A stretch of DNA of 64,000 nucleotides from NCBI GenBank assembly GCA_026545765.1, contig CM048842.1:74412871-74476870 (forward strand), in the 5' to 3' direction. Position 1 is the stretch's first letter; the number at the start of each line of letters is the position of its first letter. Position numbers and translations under genes: made by a program. Source of the DNA: Plantago major. Lineage: Eukaryota; Streptophyta; Magnoliopsida; Lamiales; Plantaginaceae. The notes under the pieces were generated by a model, which worked only from the letters and a program-made list of their open reading frames with translations, did not search any database and was not told the origin of the DNA. Of the stretch, positions 38,787 through 49,528 are shown one piece after another.

Positions 38787-38982
38787 TGTTGAGGGGTAAA
38801 CCTAACGGATTGGAAGTCCTTTCCTTAGCCAGCTCGGACTAGCTGTGGAGATGTAGTGACTTCAGCGTACTGGTCGATTCACTTTGGTCGGACCAGTACT
38901 GAATTGGCTAGTTAAGCCGTGATGCGCTTTAGGACACGCTCTATGGCGCCCTTAACGGATTGGACACATTTCTATGTCAACA
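38787..38982 (-). repeat. 3' LTR of the Tat element, internally deleted
   Basis: It has the same ends as the 850-bp 5' LTR (TGTTGAGGGGTAAACC and TGTCAACA on the plus strand) but is only 196 bp. The missing part lies after 'ggtaaacct' and before 'ggaagtcctttcc'. The shared 170 bp carry several substitutions and a 14-15 bp difference. Confidence 0.88.
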
Positions 38983-39000
38983 TATGTCCCCCCAGTTTCC
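38983..39000 (-). other. Polypurine tract of the Tat element
   Basis: On the minus strand the run AAACTGGGGGGACATA abuts the 3' LTR, the expected place for a plus-strand primer. Confidence 0.8.
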
Positions 39001-39429
39001 AAGTATCTTAGTAGAAGACAGTTGGTAACTATGAGGGAGGGATCAGTCGTGTCTGTGGAGCGTGTCCGAATCGTTAGTTAAAAGAAAAAGGAAGAAAATC
39101 CTTTTTGTCGGGATCCGTCGTCCGTGTCCTCTAGGATTCAATATATCTCTTCCCCCCCCCCCTTTTCCGTCTACAGTACGAGTTATCACATAGCTGGGAC
39201 TGTAGAGGAAAAGGTATTTTTATCCGAGATATATGGGTCCGAGTACGGTTAGGATCTGACGTAGCCCTCCGGAAGCTGTCCATTGGGCCGATTGTTGAAT
39301 TGGTCCTCCCGTAAGCCCAAGAGGTCCAATAGGTTGTCCGTTCGGCCCACGGGAGAAAGATCCCGAGTCAAGGGACATGACCGTTGGATCAGGACGACAT
39401 CAACGGTTGGGGTTCCCAGTCCGATTGAT

Positions 39430-39580
39430 GTGACGCGTCTGTCAAGCATTAAATGTGACGTACTGACAGCCATCCACTCGCAAAGCGGCACAACCCTTGG
39501 ATTGGAGAGGACCAACGGCTGGGATTCAAATCCACGCGATGTGACTCTTGGCTATCCCCAAATTGCCCTTATAAATAGTC
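39430..39580 (+). promoter_or_regulatory. Candidate antisense promoter 1 in the Tat element
   Basis: TATAAATA at 39570-39577 follows TGACGCGTC and TGTGACGTAC motifs (about 39431 and 39455) and several AACGG words. A likely 5' UTR intron (GTACGT near 39768 to CTAG at 40218) would join it to the ATG at 40220. Confidence 0.5.
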
Positions 39581-42500
39581 AGCCCATCAGTCACTTTCAC
39601 ACTTTTAGCAATCTTGGAATTTAGAGCAATCGCAAAGCAATCCGAGCGTTTGAAGACACATCCGAGCAAGCAAGAGTCGCAAAATTTGAAAGTTTCTTCT
39701 TCGAATCCGTACCTCGGAGAAGTAGCAAGGCTTAGTCGTCCGTTCAAACTTATCAAATCAACTTTATCAAGTACGTACATCTTCATTTTTGCTGAGTTGT
39801 CTTCTTTTCACGATATGCTTATTTCGTGCTCATATGTTTTTGCCTTGCTCGGATATGAAATTGTCGAGTCTGTTTTTGCCGATATTGCGTGTGATAGGCT
39901 TTAGCAACGCTCTTAGTTGAAACAATTTCTCCTCCGTACTGTCGCATGCCACTTTATTGCCAGTATCTTATTGATGCATCTCATGTGTATGCCAACTAAC
40001 CAAAATTTGATTATGCATGCTTATTTGGTAATGTGTTGGTGCCAATCGGCACACAATCTTCATGAATTTGCCCTACTTCTTTGGTAAGGTAAGGTAGGTG
40101 ATAGTGCCAACGGCGCGTTAAGTAGAAATCCGTAGGCTTTCTTTGACTTAAGAAATTACCTAAACGAACTCTCGGACAATCAACACCATCATTCCTGACT
40201 TGTTTCCTTCTGCCCTAGGATGTCCGAGAGCGATAGTCAGAACCAGCACGAGGCCCCAGGTTACAATGACGCAGTAGATTTAGGGACCGGGTCCGCGGAT
40301 CTGACCTTGTCCGCGAGAGATTTTGTAGTTGTGGACCTTGGGTCGTCCAGAGATTTTGATGCTGGGCATGGAGTTAAGTGCGACGTAAGCTGCCGCGTTC
40401 AATGGACCGGGTGACCTTGCTAGGACTAGGTCGTTAGTCCAATCTCGGACCATAGGTGGCATCGAGACATCCACGGGATCCGAGCGAATCTGCGTATGAG
40501 CGGAAGGCGGCAATGATCGGGAGGTAAGGAAGTCGAGATGTTCGAGGCTGGGGTGGAGGACCGTGTTGTAGCGGAAACAGGTCCGTCCAACCCAGGCACA
40601 TCCGGTAGACCCGAAGGTGTCATCGAGGAGGAAGAAGATGGTGAGGAAGAGGAGGATGAGGACGAGGAAGAAGAAGGAGAAGGATCTCCTGTCGCTCGTC
40701 CCCCTAGACGATCCAGTCGGCGGATTGCACTACACCCTGCTGCGCGCGTTCAATCCAGTCTTCCATTAATTGAAGGTCGTGGTGCCAAGGCGGCAAGGAT
40801 CAAATTTCCTCGTCCCGCATCCGCAGTAGTGATAGCAGACGAGTTCGGAGAGCTAAAAGCGGACGGGATTCTTCCTACCGCCATCGAGGTCAAACCCGAG
40901 GAGATTCCGAATGGAGGCGAAAATGGGAGATCCCCGACCAGAGAAATAATGATCCCTAAACCCGCATGCATTCTATAACCCTCCATTTGGATATATGTGC
41001 GTGCATGAGGTGGCCTTCTCCTGGATGAAAGATCCCCATTGCCACGTAATCGAAAAACATTACGAACCATATTGGTATAGGTCTCAGTCGTTATCCCCAA
41101 GTCCTGGGTAACCTTATTTGCTTTGTAGTTTTTGTAAGAAGAAAGGGCAGCCCGTAAATTTTGAGAACTTTAGGCAGCTCTTCCACGTCTCGTTCAGTCC
41201 GGGGAACCCACTATTCTATACTTTCATGAATAGGAAACCTTACAATTTTATCTCGGACTCCATTTCGTCGCTCGGATCGAAGTGGTGGGATAGGTACGTT
41301 TTTGTACGGATGGCTTTGAAGCCAGGGATGTCCGAGAGACAGAGGGAACAATGGGGGCTGCCCACAAAATTCCTTAGAGAGAGTATCCGATCAAGGCCCC
41401 TTCCAAGAATGTGGCTCCGTGGTGGCGTAATCCACAAAAAGCATGACCCACCTACTTATCCGTTTCACGGATTAATGTCGACCACTTCCCTACATGCGCA
41501 TCAACAGTGCGAGATGTAGGAGGGAAGACGGACTTTAGTAAGGATTCATTGACTTGAAACTTGGCGTTCTTTCTTCTTCAATATATTCTATTTTGATTAC
41601 GTATTTCCGCAATTCTGATAATTCTTCTTTAACCCATCTGTATCTAACGCCTCTGGTTTATTGTGTAGCTTATTGGTTCGACTATATCATGTCGACACTC
41701 CGCGAGAAGAAGAAATTGCAGAGAGAGCAGCAAGCCCTGGAGGTCGCCGCTGGTCAGAGGACCAGAATCATCAACACTTCCGCGGGTCTCCCCATGCCAG
41801 ATCCGAAGAATGCCGGGTTTTTGCTGCGGAGGAAGAAAGGCGGAACAAGGCTGGAGAGGATTCTCAGGCCTTGGCGGTGCCCGACAAGGGAAAAGCCCCC
41901 GTCACTCGGAGCGCCACCGCTTCGAGGTCCTGTGCTTCACCGCCGCACCACAACGGGAGGTGTTGATGCGGGATGCCATTACCTCGGGACGCAAGAGAGG
42001 AGCAACTTCGGAGGCTCCTCGCAGAAAGAGACAAAGAATTGTCCGCCGTTTCTTCCTGACCAAGCCGCTTCGACAAGGAGTACGAGCTGCGGACTCCCTT
42101 TGGTTGAGCGGTCGAGAATTTGGATGGGCTATACCAACGGTAAGTATTCTTTGGATGCTCTCCTTGTTTGTTCTTAGTATGACAAAAGTGCAACTTATAT
42201 TCTTACGGACTTCGCAGCTACTGCTTCGTCATTATGCAATGGAAGGCCACCGAACGCGCTACCATTGAGGAGGACCTCCACAAGGTCAGTGGCCACTTCA
42301 TGGATGAGGCGGAGAAGGCGAAGCAATTGGAGATTCGAAAGAGCAAGAAGTGAAGTTCCATAAGTCAAGGCCACCGGGAAGAAATTAAGGCGGACCTCAT
42401 CGGCAGAGAACTTTGTCGACAAGTCGATGAAGGCTTTTCGGATTCCAAGGATATCTTGCCGGAGGCCTCCAATATGCCCGTCTTCAAGCTGGTCGTGACT

Positions 42501-42642
42501 TCATGGAGTCCGGCTCCTTCAAGTTCTTGACGGCGGACAAATCCGATGCTTCCCGCCTGGATGGGTTCGTGTCCGCTATCGGACAACTGCAGTCCAAGGG
42601 ACTACTTCCACCGGACTTTAACTGGAAGACGGAAGGGTTAAT

Positions 42643-43740
42643 CACTACAAAAAATCTGGGCTGTAGCGACGGATAGATCCGTCGGTACAGCCCAGCTATC
42701 CGTCGCCCCAGCTCTGGCGACGGATCGGGCGACGGATAAAAATCCGTCGTCCATCATGTTGATTGACGACGGATTTTTTTTTTTTAAAAAATGATTATGG
42801 GCGACGGATAGATCTATCCGCCTTTTTTTTTTAAAAAAATAAAATCACAATTTTATATTCAGATCACGGATTAATTCAGCAGTGGTGGTGGTGGTGGTGC
42901 GGTGGGTGTGGTGCAGGTGGTGGTGGGAGGTGGTGGTGGTGGAAGGGTGGTGGTGGTGGTGGAGGAGATGGTGGTGGTGGCAGGGTGGTGGTGGTGGTGG
43001 AGGAGATGGTGGTGGTGGCAGGGTGGTGGTGCGGTGGTGGTGGGAGTAGAGAGGTGGTGGTGGTGGAGATGGTTGTGGAGGCGGATGGTGGAGGACAGGG
43101 GTGGGGGGAGGAGATGGTGGTGGTGGAGGGTGGTGGTGTGGGGCGGGTGGGGGTGGGGGGAGGAGAGAGGTGGTGGTGGTGGTGAGATGGTGGTGGAGGA
43201 AAGGAGGTGGTGGAGGAGATGGTGGTGGTGGAGGATGGTGGTGGTGGGAGGAGAAAGGTGGTGGTGGTGGAGGATGGTGGTGGTGGGAGGAGATGGTGGT
43301 GGTGGAGGATGGTGGTGGTGGGAGGAGAAAGGTGGTGGTGGAAGGAGGAGGAGAGGAGAAGTAGTGGAGAAAAGGAGGTGGTGGAGGAGATATATTATAT
43401 TTTTTTTAGGTTTTTAGCGACGGATAGATCTAGATCTATCCGTCGCTAATTTTTTTTTTTTTTAATTTTTCGGCCTTGTATCGACGGATAAATCTATCCG
43501 TCGCTATTTTTAGCGACGGATAAATCTATCCATCGCTAAATTTTTTTTTTTTATTTTGGTCAACGCTCTGTAGCGACGGATAATTTTATCCGTCGCTACA
43601 GAGCGACGGATAACCTTTATCCGTCGCCAAACGGGGCGACGGATAGAATCCGTCGCCCCAAGTAGCGATCCGTCGCTACAGGGGCGACGGATAAAATCCG
43701 TCGCCCCTTTCCGTCCCGTTACGGATGGATTCTTGTAGTG
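42643..43740. mobile_element. Non-autonomous CACTA element, 1.1 kb
   Basis: The ends are CACTACAAAAAATCTGGG and GGATTCTTGTAGTG, with AAT duplicated on both sides (42640-42642 and 43741-43743), the 3-bp duplication expected of CACTA. Subterminal arrays of CGACGGAT in both orientations crowd both ends, strongest at 43410-43720. The centre is a GGT-rich block instead of transposase. Termini and subterminal repeats match the large CACTA element at 54432-62370. It sits inside the Tat antisense gene. Confidence 0.93.
42880..43390 (+). repeat. GGT/GGA-rich low-complexity block
   Basis: About 500 bp made almost only of GGTGGT, GGAGGAGAT and related words, nearly C-free on this strand. Longer period copies (about 20-40 bp, 'ggtggtggtggaggatggtggtggtgggaggag') are visible at 43220-43340. 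It yields long Gly/Trp/Val-only frames that are composition artefacts. Confidence 0.9.
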
Positions 43741-44511
43741 AATCCCTTATGCGGATGCTAATGGCATGGAAGTCCCTGTAGACAGTGTCTCGGATGAACA
43801 GTTGGCCGCGTGCGAGTTTGCATAACTCGTCACTGAGGAAGGTGAGATCGAGATCCGAAATGGCGGGCCTTTCCTCCCGAGATGGGTCCCGGATGCTCTC
43901 CGAAAGGTATGCTTCGTACCTTTCGACAATTACCGGGCTTTCCTGAAGAAGTGGTTCTCCCTGCCTTGCCGGGTCGTTGGCCTTCCCGCGGATTTCAACT
44001 TGTTCAATGTTGTTGAATCCCTTGCTGCACAAGCCACCTCCAACATGCCCCATGTCGATCCGCCTCAAACTGGTGAAGCTGGTCCGAGCCAAGCTGGGCC
44101 TCAGTGAGAAGTCCGGGGTATGCCCCGTTGAAATTCTGTATTTGCTGAATCTTTCTGTTGGACTTGCATCTTTTGATAATCTCGGAATGTCATTACATAC
44201 TATAACAATGTTTTGTATTTCATCCGAGGAGTTGAACCTCCTATGCTTCCGAACTATTACTTGCTCTCTTCTTCGTTCCTTTTTATCTGTTGTTCATAAG
44301 CTGAGTTATTATAAATTACCCATCTCTTAAGAGCACGGACCACTGTAGATGGCATCTGATGTAGAAATCAGACCATCATCTTTCCGATACTCGGACTATT
44401 CGCCCCTTGGGATGTCTAATTCTTCTAGAAGGAGGAAGGTGAAACAGTGAAATAGTCATTATGACTTCGTCTTTTCATCTCCCCCGTCGTCGGATTATCG
44501 ACACGTGGCGA

Positions 44512-44541
44512 GATCTTGAGGACCCGTCGCAACTATAAATA
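44512..44541 (+). promoter_or_regulatory. Candidate antisense promoter 2 in the Tat element
   Basis: A G-box CACGTGGC at 44512-44519 is followed 15 bp later by TATAAATA at 44534-44541. The ATG of the 44642 frame lies about 100 bp downstream, a normal plant distance. Confidence 0.55.
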
Positions 44542-44641
44542 AGGGTGTGGTAATTCTTCCCTTTTTCACTGTTGTACCCTTCTTCGCTTTGTGTTTTGTT
44601 TCACTGATTCCAGCCATCCACAAAAGCCGGAGTTCTCCAGG

Positions 44642-44923
44642 ATGTCGGAATCCGAAGACGAGGAATATCAACACTGGGTAAATTGTGCTTGTGGGCACAT
44701 GCATCCACCAATTTACCCGGGTACGGGGACCGCAGATGACCCGATCCTCCTTGATTTTGAAGGCGATCAACCTCTATGTCCGGGAATAGCTAGGAGGCGA
44801 GCCGAGGAAGAGAGAGAGCGGATGCTGAAGCTGATCCGTAGGAGGATTCGTATGCAGCAGCAAGCTCGCCAGGGCCGAGGTGGAGGCTCGGAGTCCCAAG
44901 GCTCGACTTCCGGAGTCTGGTGA
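44642..44923 (+). CDS. Small antisense ORF of the Tat element, function unknown
   Basis: The 93-codon frame begins MSESEDEEYQHWVNCACGHM. It has a cluster of Cys and His (CACGHMHPP), an acidic middle, then a basic Arg/Gln-rich helix (about residues 60-80) and a Gly/Ser tail. The start context and first residues echo the 40220 frame (MSESDSQ). It has its own TATA/G-box upstream and is intact. The family was not recognised. It could be a duplicated and diverged head of the antisense gene. A longer start at 44591 is possible but lies in the probable leader. Confidence 0.45.
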   Translation: MSESEDEEYQHWVNCACGHMHPPIYPGTGTADDPILLDFEGDQPLCPGIARRRAEEERERMLKLIRRRIRMQQQARQGRGGGSESQGSTSGVW

Positions 44924-45231
44924 AGGAACGAGGCGGGGTATGCCCCGTGGATGCATGTACTTATCCTTGGATCTTTCCAGAGTGTACTTCTGTTATGTAA
45001 ATGTTCGGATAATTTTGTTTATAAAATTCGAACTATTTTTCCTCGGATGGGATCTCCATCTTTTTCTTGTGCAGACTTCGTCGGATGATATTGACGCACA
45101 TATTTTTGTAAAGTGACTAAGAAACTCGGACGTAGTTGATGGGCTTGTTTAGGCTTGATTGGATAAACCTGTCTGGCCCAACACTGTTCGACCCAAATGA
45201 ATAGTTTAAGCCCATTGTCGTCGTCGAAGTT

Positions 45232-45273
45232 CTGACGTGTCGGACGCCTATTGGTTCGTCACTTCTATAAATG
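45232..45273 (+). promoter_or_regulatory. Candidate antisense promoter 3 in the Tat element
   Basis: A TGACGTGTCGG motif begins at 45232, a CCTATTGG CCAAT-like box lies near 45248-45255, and TATAAATG is at 45266-45273. A 122-codon frame starts at 45353. Confidence 0.45.
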
Positions 45274-45352
45274 TTGCGGATCCCTCTTGGCATTGGTCGT
45301 GCAAATCCAACTTCCACTTTCCAAATCTACTCAATAGCAAGAGGACGATCTC

Positions 45353-45718
45353 TTGAATAGTTTCCCCCTCTTGACTCCCGTCCACTCTCAAGTCGGCGTT
45401 CATCCTGAGCTTGAGAGTGGCGTGGGTCTAGAGGGGAAAATTGTTGAAGATCAGTCACCGAAAGGCATAGATCTCGGTTTAAATGTATATCCGTCCGTCT
45501 CCTCTGCTTTCTTCCAACCCCACTTTAGTGGTTCAAATATCTCTTATATTGGAAATGGTTTCCGAATTTCAAGAGAGTTTGAGTCTCTAAAGCCGGTGAG
45601 GCGGAAATCTCTTCTTGTCTGCAGTTTGTTTTCCCCGGACACAGGACTCGCATTGCCATGTTTTGGTGGTATCCTGAAGGATTCCAGCACGTTTAACCAT
45701 TCTCTTGTGTGCAGGTAG
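45353..45718 (+). CDS. Antisense ORF downstream of the third TATA box, weakly supported
   Basis: The 121-residue frame (MNSFPLLTPVHSQVGVHPEL) follows a TATA-like box by about 80 bp. It has no recognised domain. Its 5' part overlaps a long foldback (45361-45440), so this stretch may be a structured non-coding RNA instead of a gene. Confidence 0.25.
   Translation: MNSFPLLTPVHSQVGVHPELESGVGLEGKIVEDQSPKGIDLGLNVYPSVSSAFFQPHFSGSNISYIGNGFRISREFESLKPVRRKSLLVCSLFSPDTGLALPCFGGILKDSSTFNHSLVCR
45361..45440 (+). repeat. Long foldback (hairpin) in the Tat accessory region
   Basis: Arms 45361-45392 and 45410-45440 pair over about 31 bases, including a perfect 11-bp inner stem (CCACTCTCAAG with CTTGAGAGTGG) around a 17-nt loop. 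About five mismatches or bulges lie in the outer part. Arm length resembles a small-RNA precursor, but no product is known. Confidence 0.7.
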
Positions 45719-46156
45719 ATCGAGTTCCTGGCCTCCGCGGAAACCAGACTTGCCGCTTGACACGGAAGAAGTTTTTCCCGGCGGGGGGAACGATCTTTGC
45801 CGAGATGACGATCTCCGAGACGTTTTACGCATTTTCGTATTGCGTCCGTAAGTCCGGATAATCGATCCGGGATTGTAAATTGTACAGACAAGATTATGTA
45901 TAATCCGTCTTGGTATGAATGAAATCTCTTGCTTTTGTTGTTGTTAAACGAACGGTAAATCTCAGATGCGTAAATCAAAAAATCACAAATCGAAAGATAG
46001 AGGTTGTATTGATTTGCCGGAAATTCAATTACAACTTGCGGGCTCTATGGCCAATGGCAAAAGGACCAAAAAGAAACAGAACTGACGGAGTTCCGTGTAA
46101 CAAGTAGTTGAAACTGAGATGATCAATCGACATGATGGAGATCCGCGCAGTTATCT

Positions 46157-47342
46157 TCATGCATAGAACTTCTGAAGGTTTCTAGCATTCCACGGACGCT
46201 TGAGGGGATGTCCGTTCTCATCTTCTAATTCATAACTCCCATTCACCCTTGCCCCGACAATCTTGTAGGGTCCTTCCCACTTGGGCTTGAGTTTCCCGAT
46301 ATTGTTCCAAATGTCGGCTCGTCGAAGCACCAGGTCCCCGACTTGCAAGTTAGCCGCCGAATGTTCCTGTTGTAGGTTCGGGCAGCAGTTGCCTGATACC
46401 TAAGGATATTCGCCAGTGTCTCAGACCTTTTTTGTTCAAGCATGTCCAGGTCGAATGTCCGAGCTTCTCGGTTTGCTTTGTCTTCAAACTCTCGGATTCT
46501 CAAAGTCTCTACGGCATTCTCGGATGGTATGACTGCCTCTGAACCATATACCAAGGAGAATGGAGTTTCTTTGGTCGCAGTCCGTGCAGTTGTACGATGC
46601 GCCCATAGCATGCCTTCCAGGTCATCTGCCCAGCTTTCTCGGGAAGTTCTCAAACGCTTCTCCAGGATTTTGACTATTGTCTTGTTTGTGGATTCAACCT
46701 GACCATTGGCTTGTGGGTATCCGACGGATGTGAAACGTTGTTCGATTTTGAAGGACGTCAGCCATTCCTTGAGCCTATGTCCTGAGAACTGGGCACCATT
46801 ATCCGAGACTAGGACTCTTGGTAGGCCGAAGCGGCAAATGATATTCTTCCAAATGAAGGTCCGCACTCGACTTTCCGTGATGGTCGCTACAGCCTCCGCT
46901 TCTACCCACTTGGTAAAATATTCTACCGCCACAATGAGAAATTTTTTCTGTTGGGTACCCCTCGGAAATGGTCCGACAATATCGATACCCCACTGATCGA
47001 ACGAACACGCTATGATTGCCGGAATCATAGGGTTCGTCGGGCGACGTGGATGTTTGCGTAATATTGGCAATCCTGACATCTTCGGGCGTGGTCGGCGGAA
47101 TCTTTACCGATGGTAGGCCAATAGTAGCCTTGTCGTATGATTTTCTGGGCGAGAGTCCTCCCCCCGGAATGACTCCCACAGCTTCCGTTGTGTATCTCTT
47201 CCAGCACGGTCTGTGCTTCTTGTGGGTTCAAGCATCTCAGGTGAGTCCCGGAAAAAGATCTCTTGTACAAATCATCACCCATTATAAAATATCTATTTGC
47301 TCGGCATTGCACACTCCTTGATTCTTTCGGATTGACTGGCAA
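46157..47342 (-). pseudogene. Tat integrase with frameshifts
   Basis: On the minus strand three overlapping frames make up the integrase. The zinc region is at 47342-47025 (HNGSCGSHSGGRTLAQKI to CQDCQ). The catalytic core is at 47079-46243 (DQWGIDIVGPFP, then LVSDNGAQFSGHRL, then GYPQANGQVES, then SLVYGSEAVIP), with the D-D-E residues in place. The C-terminal part is at 46348-46157 (VLRRADIWNNIGKLKPKWEGPY to RNLQKFYA). Frame changes lie near 47050 and 46310. Integrase inserts element cDNA into the host chromosome. Confidence 0.9.
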
Positions 47343-47500
47343 AGATCCGTCCTTGAGATAGTTAAAAATGTCACCATCCAGCTTTCTGTGTCAAGTATCA
47401 TGATCACGAATCGGGACTCATGACGGATGAGTCAAGAATGGTGAGTAGAATTACTCTCAGTGTCCAAAGTCAGCAGAGCAGAATCGTATTTTCCAAGGCA

Positions 47501-48364
47501 TCACTTTCGTCCAAGCTCACAACTTTTCCAAGGTGAATTCCTCAAGTGGTGGGCCTCATTCTTGAGTAGCTCAAGATACTTGATCATCGAAGGACCTTTT
47601 GTGGCAAAACTTCCTGAAAATTGGGCCTCGAAATGTGAGTCCGTGTAAGCTTTGACCTTCCGGGCTTGGAGTGACTTGGCTAGACGCAGCCCCACTAAAA
47701 GTGCCTCATACTCAGCCTCATTATTGGTAACTTTGAAATCCAAGAAAATCGCATAGTCGAGTTCCGCGCCATATGGGATCTTAAGGTAGATTCCAATTCC
47801 TCCCACTCTTCTAGTGGAAGAACCATCCACTTCCAATGTCCAGATATCGGAAGGATGTTTTTTGGTTTGGAGATCTCCTGCGAGCTGCTGAGGTTCCGCT
47901 CTTGGTTCATCCCCTCCCGTGATTTCCGTTCTGATGTTGTCCGCACTGGGGTTTCTGGGAACATCACCAAGTAGAAACATTTGGTTGACCCGAGTTTCCC
48001 CATCTGACAAGGGAAAGGGCCGATTGATGAACTGGGCATCCTCGAGGTTTTCCGGGTTGAACTTTGGCGAAACTGGCCTTCGGACAATATGCTTGGTGAT
48101 TAAGCACTCGAGCACCTGCTTGTCAGGGACTTTCTCTGAATCCTTCTCTGGATAATCCGCTAAGAAGTCGGCGAGGACTTGAGCCTTTTTGGCTGACGGA
48201 GCCTGGTAGCAAATGTCGTATTCACTTAGCTCGATCGCCCACTTAGAGAGTCGACCTGATTGGTCGGGCTTTCCTAGGACCTGTTTCAAAGGTTCCGCAG
48301 TTAGTACCACTATTTTGTGAGACTTAAAATAAGGTTTTAACCGTCTGGTGGTATAAACCAAGGC
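47501..48364 (-). pseudogene. Tat RNase H region with second (archaeal-type) RNase H
   Basis: The minus-strand frame continues the RT frame after one TAG at 48362-48364. It begins with the end of the first RNase H (VYTTRRLKPYFKSHKIVVLT, then KWAIELSEYDICY, then ADFLADYPE). The second RNase H begins at WTLEVDGSSTRRVGGIGIYL, continues with NNEAEYEALLVGLRLAKSL and breaks off soon after YTDSHFEAQF. A second RNase H domain is characteristic of the Tat lineage. Confidence 0.88.
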
Positions 48365-49528
48365 CTATGCGAGTTTCTCGATCTTAACGTATCTTGTCTC
48401 CGCCCCAGCAAGGGCTTTGCTAATATAGTAAATCGGCAAATGCTCGTTAGCCTGAATCCGTACTAATACGGAGCTCATTGCCTCTTTCGTGATTGCTAGG
48501 TAGAGGTAGAGCGGTTCTCCTTCGACGGGCTTGGAGAGCAGTGGAGGGGAATGGAGGTACTCTTTCAGTTTCTCGAAAGCCTCAGAACATTCCGCGGTCC
48601 ACACAAAGTTCTCTCCTTTCTGGAGGATTTTGAAGAACGGAAGATTCTTCTCCGCTGATCGGGAAATGAAACGACTTAAGGACATTATACGCCCAATAAG
48701 CTGTTGTACCTCGTTGAGGTTCTTCGGATGGGGCAAATCTAAGATTGCCTTGATCTTCTCGGGGTTTGCACTTATTCCTCTTTCTGTGACCATGTATCCC
48801 AGAAACTTTCCTCCTTTCACTCCGAACGTACACTTTTCGGGGTTCAACTTCATACCATACTTCCGAAGAATGGAAAAGCAATTGTTGAGATGCTCAATAT
48901 GCTCTTCCTCAGTCTTACTTTTAACAAGCATATCATCTACGTAGACTTCCATAGTCTTGCCCAACTCCTCCTTGAACATTTTATTCACCAACCACTGGTA
49001 TGTAGCTCCCGCGTTCTTCAACCCGAATGGCATCACCTTGAAACAGTATACTCCTCCTGCCGCGAAGAAGGCTGTTTTCTTGATGTCGTCCTTGGCCATC
49101 CGGATTTGATAGAAGCCCTGATATGCGTCCATGAAGCTTAGGAGCGCACATCCCGCGGTAGAATCTACCAACTGGTCTATGCGAGGTAGGGGATAAGGAT
49201 CCTTTGGGCAAAACTTGTTGAGCCTTGTGAAGTCGTTGCACATCCTCCACTTTCCAGGGGCCTTCTCGACGAGTACCACGTTACAGACCCAGTCCGAGTA
49301 CCTAACTTCTTCAATGTGCCCGGCTTTCAAGAGCCGGTCCACTTCCGTAGATATGATTGCGTCCTTGACTGGGCCAAAGTCTTTCCTCTTCTGTCGGATA
49401 TATTTGATCGAGGGATCCATGTTCAGACGGTGAACAGTGATTCTCGGATCTATTCCCTTCAAATCATCAGTACTCCAAGCAAATACATCCCTGTTGTCTC
49501 GGAGACAAGCAATAAGTTTCATCTCCAC
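48365..49528 (-). pseudogene. Tat reverse transcriptase domain
   Basis: The 387-codon minus-strand frame covers RT: KWRMCNDFTRLNKFCPKDPY, then FMDAYQGFYQI, then FKVMPFGLKNAGATYQ, then MEVYVDDMLVKS with the YVDD catalytic motif. The connection and the first RNase H start follow (LYLYLAITKEAMSSVL). The domain itself is uninterrupted, but the polyprotein is broken on both sides. Confidence 0.92.

Larger units (their letters stand above)
40220..44106 (+). pseudogene. Antisense accessory gene of the Tat element (putative gypsy-type transposon domain), broken
   Basis: Plus-strand frames form one decayed gene antisense to gag-pol. The start is MSESDSQNQHEAPGYNDAVD at 40220. An acidic, then basic segment follows at 40538-40978 (EEEEDGEEEEDEDEEEE, then RPPRRSSRRIALHP). 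The domain frame at 41118-41519 reads LCSFCKKKGQPVNFENFRQLF, then KWWDRYVFVRM. This resembles the plant 'putative gypsy type transposon' family (Pfam PF04195), which is common as an antisense ORF in Tat elements. A Lys/Glu/Gln-rich coiled-coil-like part follows from about 41690. The final exon-like part at 43741-44106 ends PPQTGEAGPSQAGPQ. Stops and frame changes are frequent, and a CACTA element splits it at 42643. Function is unknown. Confidence 0.65.

Noticed and set aside
39145..39170. Poly-C run as a regulatory site
   Set aside because: A simple homopolymer tract, also prone to sequencing error.
41554..42268. Overlapping plus-strand frames up to 207 codons as separate genes
   Set aside because: They are different phases of one decayed antisense gene and not independent proteins.
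42902..43449. Several overlapping Gly/Trp/Val/Arg-rich frames of up to 171 codons
   Set aside because: They are forced by the GGT/GGA composition, exist in all plus frames, and have no domain.
45544..45978. Minus-strand frame of 144 codons
   Set aside because: It lies antisense to the 45353 unit, downstream of integrase, with no retroelement domain or conserved motif.
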